In this document: one piece after another, positions 14,001 through 24,850 of the stretch
Layout: the number at the start of each line of letters is the position of its first letter
How positions within the stretch are numbered: position 1 is the first letter of the stretch
From: Pomphorhynchus laevis
Taxonomy: Eukaryota > Acanthocephala > Palaeacanthocephala > Echinorhynchida > Pomphorhynchidae
Assembly: GCA_012934845.2 (NCBI GenBank)
Contig: WNNJ02001107.1
Location: 186,001 to 250,000, forward strand
Direction of reading: 5' to 3'
DNA: 64,000 nucleotides
Translations under genes and position numbers: made by a program
The notes under the pieces: generated by a model
Database searches by the model: none
The model's input: the letters and a program-made list of their open reading frames with translations, nothing else
Told to the model about the DNA's origin: nothing

Positions 14001-14495
14001 CAACCATTGCAATCTGCTATATGAATAAAAACCTACATTCAATAAACGTGCAAAAGTCTAACTTTAATTTTTGGTTACATTAAAGAAAAACCTTAATTTT
14101 AAGGTACGCGCCTGAAGCCATCACACACTTCACATTTACGAGTAAAAGCGATGTTTGGAGTTTTGGAATAACAGTTTGGGAAATGTATTCAAATGGTCGA
14201 TGTCCATATAAGGAGATTGGCCACCCTCAATTAGTACGTAAAATAATATTAAAGAAACGTATAACCTGAGTTTTATTTACAGCTAATCCATTATTTATTG
14301 CAAAACTATCGTTTGAGTAAACCGACGGCTTGCAGTGATGGTACATGGTCTTTGTTACAATTGTGCTGGAATATAAATCCATATTACAGACTAAGTTTCG
14401 ATCATATTGCAGCAAATATGTATGCAATGCCGGAATATCAATCTGCATACCAAGCCACTGTCAAAATGTCAGGCATTGTTCAACAGCATGTATAA
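752..14495 (+). CDS. Cytoplasmic protein tyrosine kinase, 5' partial, 11 exons
   Basis: Phosphorylates protein tyrosines; likely a cytoplasmic signalling kinase. Exons: 752-860, 4629-4769, 5085-5123, 5312-5374, 8038-8109, 8158-8300, 11761-11910, 12152-12337, 12989-13083, 14104-14233, 14283-14495. All junctions are GT/AG and reading phase is preserved throughout. The first exons encode a possible end of an SH2 or similar domain and a basic, serine-rich linker. The kinase domain is complete: glycine loop [16 protein letters not shown] lysine, GSL hinge, HRDLAARN catalytic loop, DFG, WYAPEA, SDVWSFG and CWNINPYYR. The protein ends about 20 residues after the kinase fold with no SH3 or tail, which favours a Syk/Shark-type layout; [12 protein letters not shown] and the activation segment also recall Ack. 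Subfamily is therefore uncertain, kinase identity is not. Exon 5085-5123 is the least certain. Introns hold a LINE, R-element copies and foldback elements; one intron is only 48 nt. An AATAAA-type signal follows the stop. Confidence 0.88.
1469..1680. repeat. 37-bp minisatellite, about six units
   Basis: Six imperfect tandem units of about 37 bp, each built around CTTCGGTAATGTATCACCGC followed by TGGTATTTACCTTAAGG. It lies in the kinase intron between exons 752-860 and 4629-4769. Confidence 0.8.
1855..2040 (-). repeat. R-element terminal palindrome, degraded copy
   Basis: Matches, on the minus strand, the terminal palindrome seen intact at 48620-48800 and 59690-59890, including GGAAGAACTGCTATGTTATC and CCCAACATAACAGTGGG. 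It abuts the 5' end of the LINE copy starting near 2060. Confidence 0.65.
2060..4575 (+). mobile_element. CR1/L2-like LINE, copy A, 5'-truncated and decayed
   Basis: Non-LTR retrotransposon remnant in a kinase intron. It starts inside the endonuclease (YRPG near 2073, then [10 protein letters not shown] near 2180 and a SDHF motif near 2375). RT follows: motif A as [12 protein letters not shown] near 3430, [10 protein letters not shown] near 3607 and [11 protein letters not shown] near 3700. At least five frameshifts or stops separate open pieces at 2117-2461, 2250-2624, 2750-3256, 3420-3797, 3776-4063 and 4133-4324, so it is dead. The 3' end keeps the family hairpin at 4533-4549 (GCACACAG paired with CTGTGTGC) followed by TTTGCCACATTAA. 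Confidence 0.88.
4576..5590 (+). other. Kinase linker exons and short introns
   Basis: Holds exons 4629-4769, 5085-5123 and 5312-5374 of the kinase. Every exon here begins and ends in phase 1, so any can be skipped without a frameshift, which allows alternative linker lengths. The intervening DNA is AT-rich with no other feature seen. Confidence 0.6.
5590..6690 (+). mobile_element. R-element (Penelope-like RT), rearranged copy plus terminal palindrome
   Basis: Reverse-transcriptase fragment of an element family repeated across the window. The longest open piece is 5765-6331. RT motifs: [17 protein letters not shown] (motif B) near 5910, [11 protein letters not shown] (catalytic YIDD) near 6030, then YLDMNLEL and a KDDIFKF segment. 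The copy is a mosaic: 5590-5870 repeats parts of the RT that recur, in correct order, at 5870-6480, so two truncated copies are joined. After the coding end comes the terminal palindrome (about 6495-6690) whose arms start AATAAATA and end TTATTTATTAGTC. The RT motif spelling suggests the Penelope/telomerase-like group; no GIY-YIG endonuclease is visible because copies are 5'-truncated. Confidence 0.7.
6690..7900 (+). repeat. Cluster of partial R-element 3' ends
   Basis: Contains three more right halves of the R-element palindrome (around 6895-6975, 7010-7120 and 7500-7690), an RT tail fragment at 7370-7500, and the AT-rich far end finishing at ACGTAGAATCAGTTAGCTGA near 7860-7885. The same far end occurs near 48975 and, inverted, near 31470. 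Confidence 0.65.
8740..9670. repeat. Direct duplication of a ~450-bp non-coding unit
   Basis: Unit 1 (about 8740-9190) and unit 2 (about 9205-9670) share long stretches, for example CATAAACCTATCACA, CTTATGGTTTCGTTTGAATA, and GATGGGTATGATG followed by GTCGATGAGCTGTGAC. They are arranged head to tail in the kinase intron. Short open segments suggest a decayed coding element but no family is recognisable. The rest of the intron on either side (8300-8740 and 9670-10750) is AT-rich and shows nothing else. Confidence 0.7.
10752..11276. mobile_element. Foldback/MITE-like element with ~80-bp inverted ends
   Basis: The left end 10752-10831 and right end 11194-11276 are near-perfect inverted copies of each other (key shared string TCACGAGGCTTAA at the inner edge). 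The interior holds a long (TA)n tract at 10988-11071. There is no open reading frame of substance, so it is a non-autonomous element inserted in a kinase intron. Confidence 0.75.
10988..11071. repeat. (TA)n microsatellite
   Basis: About 42 uninterrupted TA dinucleotides inside the foldback element at 10752-11276. Confidence 0.97.
13415..13650. mobile_element. Foldback element with hammerhead-like arms
   Basis: Inverted ends of about 70 bp (13421-13495 against 13575-13644) enclose a short centre. The inner arm sequence CTGATGATGATAGCAGGAGC appears on both strands. On the minus strand 13461-13493 it reads CTGATGA, a GATAG/CTATC stem-loop, then GAAA. The right arm has lost about 11 bases including the GAAA. 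It lies in the kinase intron after exon 12989-13083. Confidence 0.75.
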
Positions 14496-14819
14496 AATAA
14501 AATATATTGTGACCATTAATTGAACCTATTACCAACATTTAGGTGAAAAATGAAAAAATAAAATAAAATTCAGTTTTAAATAGTATTTTTGAAAAACCTA
14601 ATATTTTGCGAACTTGGATATGTTATTTAAGAAAAATTATTTAGATTGTAGTTGGCATTAGCCTCGAATTGCAGTTTATCGTTTGTTTCCGTATGATTAT
14701 AATTATACAGTAGATGCTATCATATTATTTCTAATGTGCCAAAGTCCGGACTATCACCAATTAAGAGTAAACACCAATTATTACAATCCATTAGGTATTC
14801 AAATATACAAAGTATTCAA

Positions 14820-15187
14820 GTAGACAAATTGCACCGGAATATTAATCCAGTTTACGATATGCTAGTAGACAAATTGCACTGGAATATTAATCCAGTTTAC
14901 GATATGCTAGTAAACAAATTGCACTGGGATATTAATCCGGTTTACGATATGCTAGTAAACAAATTGCACCGGAATATTAATCCAGTTTACGATATGCAAG
15001 TAGACAAATTGCACTGGAATATTAATCCAGTTTACGATACCCTAGTATACAAATTGTGCAGGAATATTAATCCGGTTTACGATATGCTAGTAGACAAATT
15101 GTGCTGGAATATTAATCCAGTTTACGATATGCTAGTAGACAAATCGCACTGAATTATTAATCCGGTTTACGATATGCTAGTAGACAA
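14820..15187 (+). repeat. 45-bp minisatellite, eight units, resembling a kinase exon segment
   Basis: Eight head-to-tail 45-bp units (core GGAATATTAATCCAGTTTAC, then GATATGCTAGTAGAC). Because 45 is a multiple of three it stays open as a 15-residue repeat (NINPVYDMLVDKL...), giving a spurious ORF at 14736-15152. Unit 7 (15096-15125) closely matches the kinase last exon at 14359-14388 (TTGTGCTGGAATAT then AATCCA), only about 450 bp upstream. I read it as an amplified gene fragment, not as a gene. Confidence 0.9.
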
Positions 15188-15315
15188 CAATTAATCCATT
15201 CGTTTTTAATGGATTAATTACGATATGCTACTAGACAACAATTAATCCATTCGTTTTTAATGGATTAATTACGATATGCTACTAGACAACAATTAATCCA
15301 TTCGTTTTTAATGTT
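15165..15315. repeat. 51-bp hairpin minisatellite, about 2.7 units
   Basis: Units contain the hairpin AATTAATCCATT-CGTTTTT-AATGGATTAATT followed by ACGATATGCTACTAGACAAC. The last 20 bases are a diverged form of the linker of the neighbouring 45-bp minisatellite, so one array seems to have grown out of the other. Confidence 0.88.
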
Positions 15316-15468
15316 TAAAAAGGAATTTATTTCATTAAATAATAACTTCTCATTAATTCTTATATAAATGAATTGAAGGTCCTTAAGCGTCGCAATAGAC
15401 GCTTAAGGGTACAATTTGAATCAAATTGTATCCTTATCTATAATTTGAATCAAATCATGGATACAATT

Positions 15469-15677
<209 letters not shown>

Positions 15678-15679
15678 AA

Positions 15680-17849
15680 TGTAAACATAATGTTTATATA
15701 CGAAATTGAGTTAAAAGTATTATAATTTATACATTAAATAGTATTCAGTATAAACAATCTGTAAACATATTAGCATCTTGACTATATTGTCGAGATAATA
15801 AAATTTAATAAAAATCTGATAAATTTATTAGTAAATCCCGGTGCTGCTACGAACAATGAGGAAGAGTAACAAAATGTACAAAATTTACTAAATAAATTCA
15901 ATATCATGAATAGAAGGAAATATAATTTACGGAAGAAAGCTAGCAATTTATTTCGTCTAGTTGCAGAATATATAGGTTCATCAAGTAATTGAATTTTCTT
16001 GCGTGCATTAGTTCTTTACGTTGCTCTCCATAAAATCTACTAATGAAAGCTGAGTTGCGGGGATGCCACATAATATTGTTTCTACGAAATTTATAGTGAT
16101 AACCATCGGAGTGATAATGAACATTGCATGTTCTTGTGTGCATTAGTTGACCACATTATTAATGTAGGGATTGTATTTAATACATTAAACGCATGGTTTA
16201 AGTTCATTAGATGACTAGCATACACGCAAAGCAAGTAAAAAAAGTAGCTCATAAGCATTTTGTAGAGGAACTTATTTTCCACCTTGCTTATTATCGGCAT
16301 TGGGATAAAAAAGATATTCATTCAGTATACAAAGAAGGTGCGATAGTTGGTCAATTCATCGGTGAATAAATTGGTAAGTGTCACTGGGGATTTGTAAATA
16401 GCCACTTATGACTTATTAATTTGTCTAAAATTAAAAGCCTTAAGTTCTGGCCAAAATGGATAAAGCCCTTGCTAAAGTATCTGAAGGAACATCGTTCTAA
16501 AATAATGGATAGTTGCGTCGAAGGCTAATGCTTTTATATTTTTAACACAAGACATGATTGTTATAATTTCGGTAGATTTAAGTGAGAGGTGTTTGCTAAA
16601 CGAGCATCTAGTGGTAAACAAAATTCCAGAGTAGCTGTAACTATTACATTATTGTATTAGGTCGTTTCCGAAATATAGTCATTGCAGCTATGTCGGCATC
16701 TGGGTAAAAATTTAATGTATTTGATGAATTGTCTATTATAAACACAAGCCAATTATTGCAACAGAAACTAGATAGACCGTTCAGTGGTTGTCGGAATGAC
16801 TTCCAATTCCTAAACAAAATGACAAGATCGTTAGAGAACATATTTCATAACGGTGTAGAAATACGAAGTTTCGCGGGGAGTTAGAAATATAAAAGGATAG
16901 AACTTAGCGGATCAAACGGAAGTAATCCAGTTGGCGTAAAATGATAAAGACACATACTGGCAATCCTAAATTCAGAGATTATTGACTCCAAAACACATCG
17001 CAAAAGATAAAGAAATTTGCCAAGGTAAACCGCACTTAATGAAAGATTTTGTGAATTAAGTCAATAATTGGCCTGCTGTAGACTTAAAATATTCAATGTA
17101 TAGCCGATTTAGACCAGCAAAAAAATCGAAATTCAAACTTGCAATCAGAACTGTACCATCCAGGTTTACGTTTTTGAACATGGACAATGTGGAAGCGTGT
17201 TCCAAACGCATCCATTAGTTGAGCACTCATAGAACCATGTTTCTTCAGCTACTAAAAATGAAGATTAAATGACAAGAAATACTCTATTTGTTCTCTTAGT
17301 TTTGCAGTTTAAAGTGAAGCGAGTGTTTCTTTAAAATATTTAAATCGATAAATTATCAAAATACAGTTGAAAAGAACAGTTTAAATTATGTTCTTAATAA
17401 TTTGGACTTAGATATTCAAATAATATGAATATAAATTGCTTCGAATATAATAATTATTCAGAATTGCTAATGTTTTAATTTTTAAATTATCAAACTTTTG
17501 ATTTATAAATTTATTAATGTTAATATTTATACATGAAACTTTACGCATAAAATTATTTGTAATTAAAGCATTTTATATTTTCAGTCAATTGGTGTTACTC
17601 AAGCAAACACAAAAGTAAATAATATTTATAGTATGAAAAAGGTTATACATACAATTTATTTAAAACATCAATTGTACAGGAAAAAGCATTTTCAAAAACA
17701 ATTTAAGCTGAAATTTTATATTGTCCTTGTAGACACATTTTGTGACCATCTAATTACAGGAGAGTGTTCAAATAGCTGAATTCAGTGGCTGTTGACATTG
17801 ACTGTGGCACACGCCATATGGGTTCAGCTGAAGCAGATCTGCAAAGAAG
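15680..17849. other. No recognisable gene
   Basis: Moderately AT-rich sequence with short open stretches on both strands (for example 15940-16321 minus) but no conserved motif, splice-consistent exon or repeat that I can identify. It contains the region downstream of the MAF1 gene. It may be an old, unrecognisable element. Confidence 0.4.
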
Positions 17850-20800
17850 CTAAGTTAGAGAATGAAATTTTTCTACATACGGATAGACCATAGCGGCCAT
17901 AACTAGTATTCGATGATATTTCCTATTGTAAAAACAAAAGTTAAAGCTGTCCTCAACGAGCTCCTCATCCGCAAACGGATTATCACCATCTTCATTTTTA
18001 CATACAAAGCTTTAAATATAGAAAATTAAAATAAATTTAGAAAAACAATAAATGGTTATTTCTCGTAATCACATAAAGGCCCGACGGCATTCGTCATTCT
18101 TTCGGGTCGGGCTTATATGTGAATATAAAATAATAATATTTTAAAAGTAATATCCGACAAAATTAAAGATTAGATAATAATTCTAATACTAGTTAAAAGA
18201 TTAATTAAAACAATATAAAATAAACCGTTAATTTTGAATCCTGTGAGAGCTTTCTTAAAATAAGCTTTTGGAATTTGTTAAATCGCAAGTATATTGGCTT
18301 TTTCCTTTAATTAAAATTTAAAATTTAAAAAAATAATTTAAAATTTATAATTTAATAAAGTAGTTAAAAAACAGAATAAGCCGGCTCAATACTTCAGTTT
18401 ATAACACCCAAAATGAAGTATTGGTTTATAACACCCAATACTTCAGTTTATAACACTTAGTTTGTAGTGACCGTATTTGCAACAATCCATAGAAAATAAA
18501 GCAAATTTTTGTTTTGTCGTATGTATACAATAGTTAAAGCAATTTAAGAATTTTTAATTTAAAAGAATTTATAAATCATTTACATTTTTTTAAATACTGC
18601 CATTTAATTGAGTATAATATTTAAAGACTAGTCCTTTTAGCCTATAGAACTAGATACATTTTACTTTTATTTTACGAATGATATTTTTAGTTTAAAACAA
18701 TAAATAACAAAAATTATTAGAGATAAATTACTAATCATTTTAAGCACACAAAAAATCAATTAAAGTATTCAAATATTATGAAATAAGAGCCAAAACTATG
18801 GCGTTCTAAATGCAATGCGTCTTTTAAAAAAGCGTATGTTGTCTTTTACAAGAATTCTACCTGAAAGCGACTGATTGTTGAAGGTCTATGCACACGTCGA
18901 TGGCATTCCACATTCGGCTTTGTGTTTCACTAGTGTATATTTCTGGAAGGAATTTACCCATTGATCTATCGATAAATGATTGTACTTCCTAAAGAAATTA
19001 AAACAAAACTGATTTAGGTCATATAATGTGATATAAAATATTAAAATATAATACTTTTATACAAAAGTATTAAAAATGTATAATGCCATACATCATATTA
19101 TTATTTACATACTGGAAAAAATGTATAAATCTTTAGTGATGATCAATCTTGATTTTGCTCCGATATGAATTGTTTAATATTAATAAAGTAACATTATTTG
19201 TTTAATTTTATATTTATATACCTGTGCAGTCATTGTTAATATTAAAATTTGGATGACTATTTTTTTTATTCTGTACGCTACTTTAATCCTATTTATAACC
19301 CAACAGCAGTACACTACATTTCAGTATTGATGGGCATCATCAGCTACTGATCCAATACCTACGTTTCATGTTTTGTTCTTTTTAATGTTGCCTGACGATC
19401 ACTCGACTCATCTGCTTTACGAGCAATTAGATTTAATAAAATATTTTATAACATTTTGCAAATTTTATTGAAATCATTTCTAAATGATTTCAATATTTAC
19501 TTTATTTTAATGACTTTATTCTGCACTTTATTTTAAGCATATTTACAAATATTTACTTTATTTTAAACATTATTTTTAATAAAACCTAAATAATTATTTA
19601 TTAAAAACATCATATAATATATTAGAATAATTTAGAAGAGGATATGTCAAACAATTGTTTAGCTAAAAAATAATTTGAAAACCTACCTATTTTTTCAGAA
19701 TAATTACTATTATCAAACTAGTCATATATAGTTTGTTTCCTAATTTTAAGAAATGTGCAGACATTGCTACCATCGAAATCTTAATGACTTTATTCTGCAC
19801 GTTTTTTTCTATTTACAAGCCAACAACAGTCCGCTACGTTTCAGTATTGGTGAACCTCCTCAGTTACTGATCTAATACCTACGTTTCACGTTTCGGTCCT
19901 TTTAATGTTGGCTAATTTTAGTATCAAAATTTTTCTCGAAATTTGAATACTATTTCAAACTAGTCATTAGTAGCGTGTTTCCTAATGTTAAGTTAATATA
20001 CTTGTCCATTCATCGTTACAATTGAAAATTTTGATGACTATTTTTACTGCACTTTGATTCAATTCTATTTATACACCAACAGTTTATGCCCATTAGATAG
20101 GGGAATGGATGAATAGTCAATATTATCGATACGAATTATGTAACATATCATTATGTACATCGTCATATACACAATTTTCAAATAGTTGCTACAATTGTAG
20201 CGACTTATTAAATTTTCTTTAAATATATCCAATATTTCGACATATTATCGATACTACTGAATACATTATGTATGTGGCATATGTTATTTGATATATAATC
20301 GAATTGATTCAAAGTCCTAATGACCTCCAATCTTTATTATAATACATACTATATTATCTATTTTTCTGTTCATAAAAATTCTTAAAAGTTTGAAGACTAT
20401 TTTTTATTCTGCACGCTGCTTTAATCCTATTTATAAGCCAACAACAGTACGATACATTTCAGTATTGGCGGATTTCATCAGCTACTGATCAAATACCTAC
20501 ATTTTACTAGTCGGTTCGTATAATGTTGGCTGACGAACACTCGACTCGTCTGCTTTTATTGGTATTTAGATTTTAATAAACGATTTTCATCTTACATTTT
20601 GCAAATTTAATTGAAATCATTTCTGATTTTAAATTAAATCAGCGATGGTAGGAGGATACCTTCTATTTCAAAACCTACCTTTTTCTTCTAATGATTACTA
20701 TTGTCAAAGTAGTCATCAGTAGTTTGCTTCTAATGCTAAGTATAAAATATAATAAAAACAATTTTGATATATAAAATGGTTTGATTATTTTATACACGCA

Positions 20801-22505
20801 GAAATTTAGAATATAGTATCTTTTGTGATGCCTAAGGAGGTCAAAGGCAAAACAATGTAACTAAAAATATCGAGAAATTTTGATTTAACAATTATTTTTT
20901 AATAAAACCTAAATAATTATTTATTAAAAAACATAAGATAATATATTAGAATAATTTAGAAGAAAGAGGATTGTTTAGCCAAAAAGTAATTTGAAAAACT
21001 ACCTACCAACGTGATACTTCACGTTGCTTTAATGCTATCTATAAGCCAACAGAAGTACCCTACGTTTCAGTATTGGTAAACCTCATCAGCTACTGATCCA
21101 ATATCTACGTTTCACCTTTCGATCCTTTTAATGTTGACTGACGATCACTTGACTCGTCGGATTATTGACAATTAAATTCAATGAAAGACTTCCGTCTAAC
21201 ATTTTGCAAATTTAATTAAAATCATTTCAGATTTCAAATTAAATCTGCGTTGGTAGGGAAAGGTGCCACCTTCAATTTGAAAACCTACCTAATTTTGAAA
21301 TTAATTGTAATTTTCAAACTAGTCATCTATAGTTTGTTTCCTAATTTTAAATTGATATACCTGTACAGTCATTGTTACTATTGAAATTTTGATGACTACT
21401 TTTATTCTGAACGCTTTTTATTCTGCATGCATTTATTTGTTGGTGAAAGGACGCAGTCCTTTATATTTGATAAGGATTATATGTACACAGTAGTCACTAA
21501 AAAACAATTTTTAAAATCTTCATATAAACAAACTAAGTCCGTACATTTAATGATATTTTTGGTTATATTCCTCTTTAGAAATGAGTTTAATATAAATTAT
21601 CAATATGAAATTAATGAATAAGGTTAGAATAATACCAAAAATATCTTAGATAATATTTTCTAATATTATAATCTAATACATTATAAAACCATTATAATGA
21701 ATGAAAATGCCTTTATTAAAACTTCGAAGCAGCTATCTTAGTTTCGACTACCTTAGGCTATAGAGAGCCACCCTTACAATATTTTTGACTGTAGGGTGCC
21801 ACCCTTACAATATTTTTTTGCTGTGCCACCCTTTTAGAGTTTTTCTTTTTCTTCGATTTGCCTTTGTTGTTTGGATTCTTTGTTAATACTTAATAATATA
21901 TTATATAATATATAATAATTATATATAATAATTATATTAATATAATTAATATAATTAATTATAATTATATATAATAATATAATAATTATATTCTATTATA
22001 ATTATATTAATAATATTAATTAAATAATTAATTATAATAATTAATTAATAATTATATTTCTATAACATTTTTTATACTTTTAAAAAATCAAACATTATTT
22101 AAAAATGTTAATTTTTGAAAACAATCACAGTATAGATACTTACATTCATATTTATCTCCTTTGCAAATGACATGCTCGTGTATTTATAGAAATCAAATTT
22201 ACGATTGAATGCATTTGTCAAAGCTCCAGATATCAAAAACAGTATTCGTCTTGAAACCATTGATGTGTCGTTTTTAGATTCACTAAATCTCTGTCTTTTA
22301 CGAGGGGATATGGAACTACGATTGTGTGAAATAATTCGCTCGTCTGAAAGAGGCTTGATTGAATCATTGGGGAAAACAATTAATTAGCCAGAGTTATAAG
22401 AAATAAGTTACGGCTACCTCCAATCTTGATGGGCAACCTTGTTTACATAATTCCTTATATTTACTCTTGAACGATCCATAAAGCTTACATGAATAAGGCT
22501 CTAAG
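17850..22505 (-). CDS. MAF1: MAF1 homologue, repressor of RNA polymerase III, 5' partial
   Basis: MAF1 binds RNA polymerase III and represses tRNA and 5S rRNA synthesis under stress, downstream of TOR signalling (family knowledge). Exons on the minus strand: 22418-22505, 22144-22353, 18861-18988 and 17877-18009 (continuing to a stop at 17850-17852 if unspliced). Phases fit at every junction. Recognisable family signatures in order: LEPYSCK (box A; human ESYSCK), SRRILFLISGALTNAFNRKF followed by DFY (box B), RMWNAIDVCIDL (human QLWNAVDEEICL), then NPFADEELVEDSFNFCFYNR (human DPFGEDGSLWSFNYFFYNK). The phosphorylatable linker SSISPRKRQRF lies between boxes A and B. The first exon (about 28 residues) was not found. 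The C-terminal tail is uncertain: reading through gives a short tail, while an alternative splice to about 17838 or 17829 is possible. The 3.2-kb intron is filled with SAT-A repeats on the opposite orientation. Confidence 0.88.
18068..18122. repeat. GC-rich inverted repeat
   Basis: CACATAAAGGCCCGAC and GTCGGGCTTATATGTG are imperfect inverted copies around a 20-base loop. It lies in a MAF1 intron and stands out as GC-rich in an AT-rich context. It probably marks a small palindromic element. Confidence 0.6.
19190..21420 (+). repeat. SAT-A repeat, four dispersed partial units
   Basis: A repeat of about 326 bp recurs with landmarks TTTATAAGCCAACAACAGTA, TTTCAGTATTGG, CATCAGCTACTGATC, GATCACTCGACTCGTCTGC, then GGTGCCACCTTC and AATTGAAATTTTGATGACTA. 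Partial or full units sit at about 19190-19450, 19720-20060, 20340-20720 and 20990-21420, separated by AT-rich DNA within the MAF1 intron. The segment GTATTGGATCAG...CTGAT...CCAATAC (minus-strand sense) is self-complementary. No protein is encoded. Confidence 0.8.
21720..22080. repeat. Short GCCACCC tandem and AT-rich tract
   Basis: Three loose tandem copies of GCCACCCTTACAATATTTTT at about 21766-21835, followed by AT-rich low-complexity DNA (21885-22080). It lies inside the MAF1 intron. Confidence 0.55.
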
Positions 22506-24299
22506 CTGCAAATCAAGAGTATATTATTAAAGCAATAGAAATATAACTGTTCAATTAACCCATGAACATAACTTGCATATATTAATTAATATAAATTATC
22601 GTACGGTCAATTCAAATTCCGATATCCAAAATTCATAATTAACGAAAAATATATTTAATGTACTTTAGATATAAGTTTTACAGTTAAGTTGCAAGATGGA
22701 TATGCCAGGTATAGATCATGTTGCCTCTTGCTTGCTAAGTGGCGATTGCTCTATCATCTGAAATTTCGCGCTCCGAACGCGGTCATCATCCACTGCTGAA
22801 TGCAAAGAGACTACTCAAATCTCTATATGGGAGTATCACTATGTAATATATGTACGAAGTATTATATACTTATGTTATATATATTGTAGTTATATAATAT
22901 TAGTTCAATTTGTGTTTTTAATGTAGCTATCTTTATTTTACCTGTTCCTCTTTCAAATGAAACAATTTACTTACAATGCAAAATACTTAAGGAAATATGA
23001 TAAAATATATTTTTACTAATTTATAAATATTTATATATAAATTTTATATATTTGTTATATTAAAAATATTAACTAACTATGATATCCATTATAGATAAAT
23101 ATCATAAATATTTCGTGTTTTTTAAGTCATTGTTATTTTATTTATTCCTGTCTTAAATTAAACTATTTACCTATGATCAAATAATATTACAAAAATGAGT
23201 TTTTATTGCATATATTAAAGAATATAATACAGTAAAATGTTTTTCAATCAAAATTATAATAATATTTTTAGCAAGTAAACATATGTGATAATTTCATTTT
23301 ATTTGGTGAACATAGTTTGTCTAAAAATGGTTGAATGTAACATTTCGTAAAAACGGCACGATTTACTGTTTTGATTTCTTAATCCATTGAAAAAATTATT
23401 GCGATCTAAGGTAGAATTTACCTATTGAAATAACACGTAAAAATAGGCAAAGAGACTGTATCACATGATAATAAAATATAGGATAAAAAGAAAGTCAAAC
23501 GCAAAGTGACAAACGCATAGATACGAAAAAGGCTAAAAATACAGGCAAATATGTGGACATATACGAATTACAAAAACACAGTTAGGATATTTGAAAGTTT
23601 GATTTTATGTCCTCCATAAAACGAATTTTTTGTTAATAAAATACGTCTATTGTATTGTATATTTTACGTGCTAATGATCGTATGATCATAATTGCAATGT
23701 ACTTTGAGGCTGAATTTTACTTTTGTAGATAACGAATAAAAATCAACTTATTCACCGTTACGTTGAATTGTGCATTTTTATGTTAGAATTTATAGAAACA
23801 TCACGAAAATTAACGGATTAAAAACGTTATTTTAATTTTTAAATGTATCCACAATCGTCTTTAGAAAAAAAAAACAAAAATATTGGAAGCAATTTTTCTA
23901 ATGATGAATGCAGATGTATTTAAAAATTTAAAGCCACTATTTAGTAAATTTATTAATAATTATATTAATTATTAAAAATTAATAATTAATAAAATTATTA
24001 AGTAATAATAAATATATTATTAATTATAATTAATATAATAACTAATAATTATATTATATTAAAATAGTTTTGAATTTAAGATAATTAAAAAATAACAAAT
24101 TATATAATTATAAAATAGTTTATATTATTTAAAAGTAATAAAATGATTCTTTATTCTATTTAGTAACGCATTTATGAGCTATCGAAATATTATAAAAAAA
24201 TGTTGGATGTTAGCTTAATTTAACTTAAATTAAATTAATTAATTAATTAATTTAACTAATTATTAATTAAATAATATTTATTATTTAATTAATAATATA
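22506..24299. other. Upstream of MAF1 exon; AT-rich, one ribozyme-like hairpin
   Basis: No further MAF1 exon could be recognised. Around 22755-22795 (minus strand) the sequence reads GATGATGACCGCGTTCGGAG and then CGCGAAATTTC, a GC-rich stem-loop ended by GAAA, like the arms of the foldback elements elsewhere in the window. The remainder is AT-rich. Confidence 0.4.
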
Positions 24300-24850
24300 A
24301 TTATTTGCTAGGGGAAGGTGTCACCTTCAATTTGAAAAACTACCTATTTAATTATGCAACCGTTGCTACAATTGAAATTTTGATGACTATTTTAATTCTG
24401 CACGCTGATTTAATTCTATCTATAAGCCAACAGTAATACGCTACATTCTAGTATTGGTGGACCTCATCAGCTATTGATATAATACCTGCATTTTACGTTT
24501 CGGTCCTTTTAATCAAGACTTACGATCACTCGACTCGTCTGCTTTATTGGCATTTAGATTTAGTAAAAGATTTTGTCTTACAATTCGCAAATTTTATTAA
24601 ACTCATTGCTGATTTCAAATTAAATCAGCGTTGATAGGGGGAGGTACCACCTTCAATTTGAAAAACTACCTATTTAATTATGTAGTCATTGCTACAATTG
24701 AAATTTTGATGACACTACACGTTGATTTAATCCTATCTATAAGTCAACAACAGTACGCTACATTTCAGTATCGGTGGAACGCTTGATCCTTTAAATGCTG
24801 TCTGGCGATTACTCGAATCGTCTGCTTTATTGACAATTAGATTGAATAAA
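24300..24850 (+). repeat. SAT-A repeat, 1.7 tandem units
   Basis: Two consecutive units (starts at GGGGAAGGTGTCACCTTC near 24311 and GGGGGAGGTACCACCTTC near 24637) fix the period at about 326 bp. A short further fragment (AACCAACAGCAGCACGCT) lies near 25088. The minus-strand ORF over 24733-24915 is mostly repeat sequence. Confidence 0.82.

Noticed and set aside
14736-15152. 138-residue ORF of 15-residue repeats as a gene
   Set aside because: It is a 45-bp tandem array whose unit length keeps any frame open; the neighbouring units carry a stop and there is no other coding evidence.
17770-17848. Extra terminal MAF1 exon reading PIWRVPQSMSTATEF
   Set aside because: That frame needs phase 2 at the join, but the upstream exon ends in phase 0; kept only as an uncertainty about the tail.
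18068-18122. GC-rich hairpin as a transcription terminator
   Set aside because: The window is eukaryotic, and the hairpin lies inside a MAF1 intron with no T-run of the bacterial kind.
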